Shown here: positions 58,601 through 64,000 of the stretch, piece after piece | How the letters are laid out: each line of letters begins with the position of its first letter | How positions within the stretch are numbered: the first letter of the stretch is position 1 | Assembly: GCA_963802215.1 (NCBI GenBank) | Contig: CAWDHQ010000001.1 | Location: forward strand, 496,001 to 560,000 | Source: SHZI01 sp963802215 | GTDB taxonomy: Bacteria > Pseudomonadota > Gammaproteobacteria > Steroidobacterales > GCA-2729495 | Direction of reading: 5' to 3' | DNA: 64,000 nucleotides | Position numbers and translations under genes: made by a program | The notes under the pieces: model-generated | Database searches by the model: none | The model's input: the letters and a program-made list of their open reading frames with translations, nothing else | What the model was told of the DNA's origin: nothing

Positions 58601-59153
58601 CCTGGATTCCCAGCATGCCGACCTGTCATCGGCCCTGGAGACTCTCGAGCACGCGATCCGGCGGATCGACCGCGAGAGCCGCACCCGGTTCCAGGAAACC
58701 TTCGACAACATCAACAACGGCCTCAAGCGGCTTTTCCCGCGTCTCTTCGGCGGTGGTCATGCGTATCTCACCCTGGAAGGTGACGACCTGCTAAGTGCGG
58801 GCGTAACCGTCATGGCCCGCCCTCCCGGGAAGCGCAACAGCCACATTCACCTTCTCTCGGGTGGTGAAAAGGCCCTGACGGCGGTTGCGCTGATCTTCTC
58901 CATCTTCGAGCTCAATCCGGCGCCGTTCTGTCTGCTGGACGAGGTTGATGCACCGCTGGACGAGGCAAACGTCGGCCGCTTCTGCGATATCGTCCGGGAA
59001 ATGTCAAAAACCGTGCAATTCATCGTCATTACCCACAACAAGACGACGATGGAAATGACCAGGCAACTCACCGGAGTCACGATGAACGAACCGGGCGTAT
59101 CGCGGCTGGTGGCCGTCGACATTGACGAGGCCGTCAAGCTCGTCGCCAGTTGA
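55665..59153 (+). CDS. smc: Chromosome segregation protein SMC
   Basis: 1162 residues. Walker A GPNGCGKS is at 31-38; two long coiled coils flank a hinge at about 500-650 (EEILGGWLARSGLADNKRL onward). The C-terminal ATPase half has LLSGGEKAL (Ser1065) and Walker B FCLLDEVDAPLDEANV. It organises and segregates the chromosome with ScpAB; presence of SMC means this lineage does not use MukBEF. smc-zipA-ligA is a conserved gammaproteobacterial order. 135 bp separate it from divergent queF. Confidence 0.97.
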   Translation: MRLSKIKLAGFKSFVDPTTVHFPSNLVGVVGPNGCGKSNVIDAIRWVMGETSARHLRGDSMEDVIFNGSSSRKPVGTAAIELYFDNSDGTLGGQFASYAEISIRRTVSRDGTSQYFLNNTRCRRKDITGLFMGTGLGPRSYAIIEQGMVSRLVEAKPEEMRSYIEEAAGISKYKERRRETETRMHHTRENLSRLADLRDEVEKQIKHLQRQAQVAEKYRTLKQQERQLEAELVAMRLAELDRGIAAHRTDLSGRQTAMEAALAGQRQVELDIETARAAHLVASDAFAVTQAGYYSVQGEIARLEQTLAHARELRERELRDLEQARTELANVLAEVERDSQALADIESGIAGFEPGLAAAREAEAAALASLQASEGALDAWQDEWHTFNLDVKEQQQSRQVEQTRLEHLDAHQARLERQLQSVEGERLTISVVDIEARLIAQDKIQEETQLLLSAEARALEDAGCALTSKREAEQGLGGDIERLRGELEARRGRLDALRVIQNAALGNEEEILGGWLARSGLADNKRLVQQLVAEPRWTRAIETVLGDFLQAVCVRDVGQHAASLPEATLVLLEETGEEQDVPADSLAARVQHAGTARTHLASVVCVESVDEALQRRVNLRPGQSVITPDGIWLGPGWVRINRAQRHLGMVAREREIRELTTALVDDDAQIAALGQTRLDLRGQIDALERERQQIQIRLADANRQSLESASMAATLHQELERARQRLEVLAHDEDSVRTELTELRTVIDEARARLQSAEQRLGELDLQRPGRRDQQDVLLAAYNAAREGADRQRAAVGQILIEFESRRAAQGAAVVALERVTQQRNQLVERIAMLDTNTRDSEAPLQAYQVELDGQLARQVEIQAEMSRQRDGLTAVEQRVKAGEGRRHELEKLVSGEREAVESLRMQVRELEVRGEALTERFAATGFMLADVTAQTPAEADPEAWDQRLSQTRASIERLGPINLAAIDEFSEQSERKTYLDSQHADLSSALETLEHAIRRIDRESRTRFQETFDNINNGLKRLFPRLFGGGHAYLTLEGDDLLSAGVTVMARPPGKRNSHIHLLSGGEKALTAVALIFSIFELNPAPFCLLDEVDAPLDEANVGRFCDIVREMSKTVQFIVITHNKTTMEMTRQLTGVTMNEPGVSRLVAVDIDEAVKLVAS

Positions 59154-59159
59154 TTCTCC

Positions 59160-59783
59160 ATGACGGAGCTCCGCTGGGTCCTCCTGGTTGCTGCCCTGCT
59201 GATATTGGTGGGGCTATTCGTCTGGACGCGATACCGGTCCCGTCTCGTCGAGCGATTTCGCTTTTCAGCGGGCACGCCAGCGCTAAAGCCCGCGACGGCG
59301 CCAGGCGCTCGCCAGGAGCCCGTACTGGATGGCAGGGCCCCGGCAGCGACGGTGCTCCCCGAGAAGATCGTGACGATCCGCATCCTGAGTCGTGCCGGTT
59401 CTCCGTTTCGGGCCGAGGACCTGGTGCTGGCGTTGAGGGATGCCGGCCTGCGCCACGGCCGGTTTGGCATCTTTCATTCCCAGGTGTCCGAAACGGACGA
59501 CACGCCGGTGTTCAGCGTCGCCAGCCTCACCGAACCGGGGTCCTTTGACCTTACCCGTGTTCACACCGACGTATACCAGGGCGTAAGCCTGTTCCTTGGC
59601 CTCCCGGGCCCTGTCGAGGGTGTGGCCGCCTTCGAATCCATGGTCAATGCGGCTCGTGCGGTTGCAAAGCGCCTCGATGGCAACCTGGTGGACGAACACG
59701 GAAGTACCCTGAGCGTCCAGCGGGAGCGCTACCTGCGCGAGGAAGTCATCCAGTTCCAGCACCGCCAGGGACGGTCCGTCTGA
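59160..59783 (+). CDS. zipA: Cell division protein ZipA
   Basis: 207 residues. One N-terminal membrane helix (about 6-22), a short basic/Pro-Ala linker, and the C-terminal FtsZ-binding domain with IVTIRILSRAGSPFRAEDLVLALRDAGLRHGRFGIFH and GVSLFLGLPGPVEGVAAFESMV. It tethers FtsZ to the membrane. The linker is much shorter than in E. coli ZipA (328 residues). Starts 6 bases after smc. Confidence 0.9.
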   Translation: MTELRWVLLVAALLILVGLFVWTRYRSRLVERFRFSAGTPALKPATAPGARQEPVLDGRAPAATVLPEKIVTIRILSRAGSPFRAEDLVLALRDAGLRHGRFGIFHSQVSETDDTPVFSVASLTEPGSFDLTRVHTDVYQGVSLFLGLPGPVEGVAAFESMVNAARAVAKRLDGNLVDEHGSTLSVQRERYLREEVIQFQHRQGRSV

Positions 59784-59803
59784 CGCCTGGGGTGGGTGCG
59801 GGC

Positions 59804-61816
59804 ATGGCATCCCGGTCAGACAGGGCCCGAGCGGCCCAGCTCCGCGCCGAGCTGGCCGAGCACAACTATCGATACCACGTCCTCGACGACCCCAGCATCC
59901 CGGACGCGGTCTATGACCAGCTGTACCAGGAGTTGCTCGGCCTCGAGACCCGGCATCCGGAACTGGTTGTTCCGGAGTCGCCCACCCAGCGCGTAGGCGC
60001 CTCGCCGGTTGCCGGGTTCGCCGAGGTGCGACACGGCCTACCAATGCTGTCCCTCGACAACGCCTTCTCCACCGAGGACATCGAGAATTTCGACCGGCGC
60101 GTGCGCGAGCGACTGGGAACGGACGCTGAAGTCGAGTATTCGGCCGAGCCCAAGCTCGATGGTGCTGCCATCAACCTGTGGTTTGAGAAGGGCGAGCTCA
60201 CCAGGGCCGCCACGCGGGGAGATGGCACGGTCGGGGAGGACGTCACCCACAACATCCGCACGATCCGGTCCGTACCACTCCGTCTTCGCGGCAGCTCCGT
60301 GCCGGATCGCATAGAGGTCCGTGGGGAGATCTTCATGACCCGGGAGGGCTTCCGGCGTCTCAACGAAGCCGCTCGCCAGGCAGGCGAGAAGGTGTTTGCC
60401 AATCCCCGGAACGCCGCTGCAGGCAGCCTCCGCCAGCTGGACCCCCGGCTGACAGCATCCCGGCCGCTCGCACTGTTTGCATACGGCGTCGGCACCGTCG
60501 CCGGGGGAGCGCTGCCCGGTCGCCACAGCGAGATCCTCGCCCGCCTGCGTGAATGGGGACTGCCAGTGGCTCCGGAGGCCGAAGTGGTCACTGGCGTCGC
60601 CGGGTGCCTCGAATATTACGAGAAGATGCAGAAGAAGCGCCCGCGCCTGCGCTACGACACGGATGGCGTCGTCTACAAGGTCGATCAGGTGGCGGAGCAA
60701 GCCCGCCTTGGCACCGTCGCCCGTGCTCCGCGCTGGGCCGTGGCCCACAAATTCCCCGCGGAGGAGCAGCTGACGACGGTTGAGGCCGTGGAGTTCCAGG
60801 TGGGGCGCACGGGTGTCCTGACGCCCGTGGCGCGCCTGGTGCCGGTGTTCGTTGGCGGGGTGACTGTAAGCAACGCGACACTGCACAACCTGGACGAGCT
60901 GCACCGCAAGGATGTCCGGCCTGGTGACACGGTGATCGTCCGCCGGGCGGGCGATGTCATCCCGGAAGTGGTCTCCGTGGTACTCGATCGGCGTCCGCGC
61001 GTGACGCATTCCGTTGGGGCACCCCGAAAATGCCCGGTCTGCGGATCAGCCGTAGTGCGGGTGGAGGGTGAGTCGGCCCTCCGGTGTACGGGAGGGCTTG
61101 TATGTCCCGCCCAGCGCAAGGAATCCCTGCGTCACTTCGCCTCCCGTCGGGCTCTGAATATTGATGGCCTTGGCAGCCAGCTGATCGAGCAACTTGTCGA
61201 TGCAGGCATGGTGAAGACACCGGGCGACCTGTTTAGGCTGACGGCGAAACAACTTGAGGACCTCGAGCGGATGGGTGAGCGTTCCGCTGCGAAACTGATC
61301 GCAGCCATTGAGAGGAGCAAGACCACGACTCTCGATCGCTTTCTCTATGCCCTCGGCATACCCGAGGTCGGCGAGGCGACCAGCAAGGCACTGGCGCGTT
61401 ACTTCGTAAGGCTTGATGCCCTGCTGGCCGCGACCGAGACGGAACTTGAAGACGTTGAGGACGTGGGTCCCGTAATGGCAGGCCAGATTGCCGCGTTCTT
61501 CCGGGAACCGCACAATCGCGATGTCATCCGCGACTTGCGCAGCCTGGGCGTTCACTGGGATGAGTCAGCAAAACCACTTGCCGGGTCCTTGCCGCTGAAG
61601 GGGAAGACTTTCGTGCTGACCGGAACGCTCTCCGGCATGACCCGCGAGGAGGCCACGGCCCGGATCGAGGCGCTGGGCGGCAAGGTGACGGGCAGTGTGA
61701 CAGCCAAGACGAGCTACCTGGTCGTTGGCGAGAGCCCTGGGTCGAAGCTGGCGAAGGCGGAGAAGCTTGGGGTGGCGGTGGTGGACGGTGAGCAACTTCT
61801 CAAGCTGTTCAGTTAG
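59804..61816 (+). CDS. ligA: NAD-dependent DNA ligase LigA
   Basis: 670 residues. Adenylated Lys117 in EPKLDGAAI; domain Ia with NYRYHVLDDPSIPDAVYDQL; OB fold; Cys4 zinc finger (CPVCGSAVV and CTGGLVCPAQR); helix-hairpin-helix repeats; and a C-terminal BRCT domain (LPLKGKTFVLTGTLSGMTREEA...YLVVGESPGSKLAKAEKLG). Seals nicks in replication and repair. ATG 59804 preferred; GTG 59792 is an alternative four codons upstream. Confidence 0.97.
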   Translation: MASRSDRARAAQLRAELAEHNYRYHVLDDPSIPDAVYDQLYQELLGLETRHPELVVPESPTQRVGASPVAGFAEVRHGLPMLSLDNAFSTEDIENFDRRVRERLGTDAEVEYSAEPKLDGAAINLWFEKGELTRAATRGDGTVGEDVTHNIRTIRSVPLRLRGSSVPDRIEVRGEIFMTREGFRRLNEAARQAGEKVFANPRNAAAGSLRQLDPRLTASRPLALFAYGVGTVAGGALPGRHSEILARLREWGLPVAPEAEVVTGVAGCLEYYEKMQKKRPRLRYDTDGVVYKVDQVAEQARLGTVARAPRWAVAHKFPAEEQLTTVEAVEFQVGRTGVLTPVARLVPVFVGGVTVSNATLHNLDELHRKDVRPGDTVIVRRAGDVIPEVVSVVLDRRPRVTHSVGAPRKCPVCGSAVVRVEGESALRCTGGLVCPAQRKESLRHFASRRALNIDGLGSQLIEQLVDAGMVKTPGDLFRLTAKQLEDLERMGERSAAKLIAAIERSKTTTLDRFLYALGIPEVGEATSKALARYFVRLDALLAATETELEDVEDVGPVMAGQIAAFFREPHNRDVIRDLRSLGVHWDESAKPLAGSLPLKGKTFVLTGTLSGMTREEATARIEALGGKVTGSVTAKTSYLVVGESPGSKLAKAEKLGVAVVDGEQLLKLFS

Positions 61817-61904
61817 TTCGCAAGTGACGACTGTGTCGCACGCGTTGGCCGGGACGTTGTGACTAAAAAAGTCGGATCAATGGAATTCTATATATGGTGA
61901 AGCC

Positions 61905-62726
61905 ATGACTGAAAAGATCCGAGAAGACGTAAGCGCGGTACTTCTCGCGACGCTCCGTCCAATAGCTTCGATGCTCCTGCGTCTTGGCGTTAACTATAGG
62001 GACTTCGATCGCGTTGCCCAGGCAGCGTTCGTGAACGTAGCGATGGATGAGTACGGCGTTCGAGGGAAGCAAGCAAATACTTCGCGTGTTTCCCTGATGA
62101 CTGGCTTAACGCGCAAGCTGGTGAGTCGAATACAGTCGGCGCCGGTTCTAGAGACTGTCCAGGAGAACGGAAGCCGAAGTCTTCCTTCGGAGGTTCTAAA
62201 TATTTGGCATACGGACTTCCGATTCTGCAACACACTCGGGAAGCCAAAGCCTCTGGCGTGGGACTCCGGTCCGGGATCGTTCAGTGAACTGGTCCGTCAT
62301 TGTTCCAGGAGCGTATCCCCAGCCACTATGCGTGCTGAGTTGGTGAGGGTAGGTGCGGTTACCGAGTCCGAAGGTGGTCTGCTGATTGCGAGTCGCCGTT
62401 CCTTTATTCCCTCAACAGCGGAGGAGCGACTAATTCAAGGCCTACAGTACGGCCTACGACCACTAGCAATGACGGTCGCCTACAACGCACGGACTGAGGA
62501 TTCAACCAAGCTTCGCTTTCAGCGTTTGGTCTGGAACTACTGCCGGCCACGGTCGCGGCGACGGGATTTGGATGCGCTGATAGCGCAACGTCTGAAAGAT
62601 TTTTCGCAAGAGATAGACGACCTGCTATCCGAGGCCGACGGAGTAGTAGGTGACGAAGAGCGTTCTGTAGTTGGCGTCGGAATTTACCTGGTAGAGGATG
62701 ATCCGGCCAACTTCACGGTTCGGTGA
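61905..62726 (+). CDS. DUF6502-like protein with helix-turn-helix-like N-terminus
   Basis: 273 residues resembling the uncharacterised DUF6502 family: LLATLRPIASMLLRLGVNYRDFDRVAQAAFVNVA, then NTSRVSLMTGLTRKLVSRI, which looks like a winged-helix recognition segment, and WHTDFRF...LAWDSGPGSFSELV. The C-terminal half is basic then acidic. Codon use and base composition (many tta/gta/agt, A/T-ending codons) differ from ligA next to it, suggesting later acquisition. An AT-rich TATATA (61889-61894) lies upstream. It faces the repeat-tailed exported protein gene with 79 bp between stops. A regulator role is inferred from the HTH-like segment only. Confidence 0.65.
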   Translation: MTEKIREDVSAVLLATLRPIASMLLRLGVNYRDFDRVAQAAFVNVAMDEYGVRGKQANTSRVSLMTGLTRKLVSRIQSAPVLETVQENGSRSLPSEVLNIWHTDFRFCNTLGKPKPLAWDSGPGSFSELVRHCSRSVSPATMRAELVRVGAVTESEGGLLIASRRSFIPSTAEERLIQGLQYGLRPLAMTVAYNARTEDSTKLRFQRLVWNYCRPRSRRRDLDALIAQRLKDFSQEIDDLLSEADGVVGDEERSVVGVGIYLVEDDPANFTVR

Positions 62727-62805
62727 GGACTGGAAGGGCGGTTAGGCCGTAATAACAGCGCCTCGACGCGTAAGTTTCATGATTCGGTTACGTGGAGTCG
62801 TGAGT

Positions 62806-63867
62806 CTACTTGGCCCCCGTCCCGGAGATGCCCTTGGCCTTGGCGCCGGTGCCGGAGATGCCCTTGGCCTTGGCGCCGGTGCCGGAGATGCCCTTGGCCT
62901 TGGCACCGGTGCCGGAGATGCCCTTGGCCTTGGCGCCGGTGCCGGAGATGCCCTTGGCTTTGGCGCCGGTACCGGAGATGCCCTTGGCCTTGGCGCCGGT
63001 GCCGGAGATGCCCTTGGCCTTGGCGCCGGTGCCGGAGATGCCCTTGGCCTTGGCGCCAGTGCCGGAGATGCCCTTGGCTTTGGCGCCGGTGCCGGAGATG
63101 CCCTTGGCCTTGGCGCCGGTGCCGGAGATGCCCTTGGCCTTCGCACCGGTGCCAGAAATTCCGGCGAGCTTAGACCACCCGGTCGCGCGTGAGTTGGACG
63201 TCTCTAGACTGGAGTACTCGGAGACAATCGCACTAGCAGAATCGGCCTGGTATGCGAGGACTTCGACCACATTGCCTGTGACGGGGTATTCAATCGTAGT
63301 GGCGCTGTTCAGGTCCAGCGCCATGCCGCCCATGTAGGCAACGCCCTGGATCTGATCCACCAGATCAAGCGAGCCCCGGACGTAGAGCGGTCCATTGCCG
63401 GGCTGCACCTCGTTGTCCAAGCGCACGACGTGGGTCGCCACGCTCTCGCCACCACCGAAGGTGTCGCCAGCAACTGCGACGTAGCGACCTGCCTGCAAGT
63501 ACCAGATGAGGTTTTCAGTGGTGAGGGTAGCGTCGATATCTCGGGGAGCATCGATGACCGTGGCGCCATCTGCGAGGGTGGTCCGCTGGCCGGAAACAGT
63601 CAGAACTCCGGTCTCAGCATCGAAGCTTTCCACGTGGCCAATCACGAGGAGCGTGGGCGCTCCCTCGACTGGTTCGCTGCCAGGCATGGCCAGACCAGGC
63701 GTTGCCCAATTCGAGAGCCCGCTAACCGAGTCATCAAGAACCAAGGTCCCGTCCATCGCCTGCCCAATGACGCGGATGCCCGCAATTTCCGCCTGCATCT
63801 CGGCATTGGCGATTGACCAAGACGCCGAGAGCGCGACAGTGGCTGCGATGCTGCTGATGGTCTTCAT
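62806..63867 (-). CDS. Exported protein with GISGTG repeat tail (DUF5666-like)
   Basis: 353 residues. Signal peptide MKTISSIAATVALSASWSIANA; a beta-rich body (about 23-235) with two OB-like units such as VIGHVESFDAETGVLTVSGQ and RYVAVAGDTFGGGESVATHVV. The last 118 residues are twelve copies of GISGTGAK separated by AK, a regular Gly/Ser/Thr/Lys decapeptide array. Body and GISGTG motif resemble DUF5666 exported proteins, but that assignment is tentative. ATG 63867 was chosen at the signal peptide; an ATG at 63897 would add ten residues. No membrane anchor or cell-wall signal follows the repeats. Confidence 0.65.
   Translation of the reverse strand: MKTISSIAATVALSASWSIANAEMQAEIAGIRVIGQAMDGTLVLDDSVSGLSNWATPGLAMPGSEPVEGAPTLLVIGHVESFDAETGVLTVSGQRTTLADGATVIDAPRDIDATLTTENLIWYLQAGRYVAVAGDTFGGGESVATHVVRLDNEVQPGNGPLYVRGSLDLVDQIQGVAYMGGMALDLNSATTIEYPVTGNVVEVLAYQADSASAIVSEYSSLETSNSRATGWSKLAGISGTGAKAKGISGTGAKAKGISGTGAKAKGISGTGAKAKGISGTGAKAKGISGTGAKAKGISGTGAKAKGISGTGAKAKGISGTGAKAKGISGTGAKAKGISGTGAKAKGISGTGAK
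62809..63162. repeat. 30-bp in-frame tandem repeat array
   Basis: Eleven full 30-bp units (core GGAGATGCCCTTGGCCTTGG plus CGCCGGTGCC) with partial units at both ends. Units differ only by scattered mostly synonymous changes (e.g. CACC, GGTACC, CTTT, CGCCAGT variants). Period is a multiple of three, so all frames stay open; the minus-strand frame is the real coding one. Confidence 0.95.
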
Positions 63868-64000
63868 GTGCTGTTTTCCCACAAAAATGTTCGCCATTGC
63901 ACTTATTTTTCTTGGTCTTCCGAGCTATCTACGAAGTGATAAATCCCCAAGCCCGTGTGAATTACTCTGTCGCCACGTTCCGGATCCGGCTTATCCCTTA

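Noticed and set aside
62809..63162. CRISPR array
   Set aside because: Units are contiguous with no unique spacers, are in frame with a signal-peptide protein, and no cas genes are near.
62779..63337. Long plus-strand frames across the 30-bp repeats (GLGAGAGDAL- and PVPEMPLALA-type proteins)
   Set aside because: A repeat whose period is a multiple of three leaves several frames open. Only the minus-strand frame has a signal peptide and a non-repeat domain.

Overview
The window is high-GC chromosomal DNA of a gammaproteobacterium. The gene order (bamE/fur/recN/nadK/hrcA/grpE/dnaK/dnaJ/dapB/carAB/greA, then ftsH/folP/glmM/tpiA/secG/tRNA-Leu/nuoA-N/tRNA-fMet/rimP/nusA/infB/rbfA/truB/rpsO/pnp, then smc/zipA/ligA) fits the Xanthomonadales/Steroidobacterales/Nevskiales side of the class. 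ZipA, an SMC rather than MukB, Xanthomonas-type REP palindromes, a DksA whose zinc-finger cysteines are mostly replaced and which has a lysine-rich tail, and PEP-CTERM (exosortase-sorted) proteins point the same way. The exact genus cannot be read from the sequence.

Layout. 1-6043 is accessory: two divergent methyltransferase genes (one lacking its 5' half), a TPR/glycosyltransferase-like gene paired with a zinc-ribbon methyltransferase, then three PEP-CTERM reading frames, the last a decayed fragment. It abuts the 3' end of ssrA (tmRNA, minus strand, 6044-6410), a common integration site. 6411-7628 holds a ribbon-helix-helix/Doc toxin-antitoxin pair lodged between ssrA and smpB, with a palindromic operator over its promoter. 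7629-11654 is ratA, bamE, fur, recN and nadK. REP palindromes supply the stop codons of doc, fur and recN. 11676-16725 is the heat-shock cluster hrcA-grpE-dnaK-dnaJ with a degenerate CIRCE-like operator. 16754-22643 is dapB, a candidate carA leader ORF, carA, carB and greA. 22682-29204 is yhbY, rlmE, ftsH, folP, glmM, tpiA and secG. 29227-43663 is tRNA-Leu(GAG) and the complete 14-gene complex I operon. 43731-53500 is an initiator tRNA with a U1-U72 mismatch, an inserted PEP-CTERM gene, a strongly structured leader, and rimP-nusA-infB-rbfA-truB-rpsO-pnp. 53586-61816 is phaR-like, dksA, queF, smc, zipA and ligA. 61905-63867 is a DUF6502-like gene facing an exported protein with a 30-bp tandem-repeat tail.

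Functionally most of the window is housekeeping: protein folding and proteolysis (DnaK system, FtsH), ribosome rescue (ssrA/smpB), translation and RNA decay (rimP to pnp), carbamoyl-phosphate supply, peptidoglycan and folate precursors, respiration, chromosome structure and division. The parts most likely to hold undescribed biology are the RHH/Doc module between the two trans-translation genes, the candidate carA leader ORF, the leader RNA before rimP, and the DUF6502-like/repeat-protein pair at the right end. No intergenic stretch exceeds 300 bases; the longest (44654-44915) is the structured leader described below.
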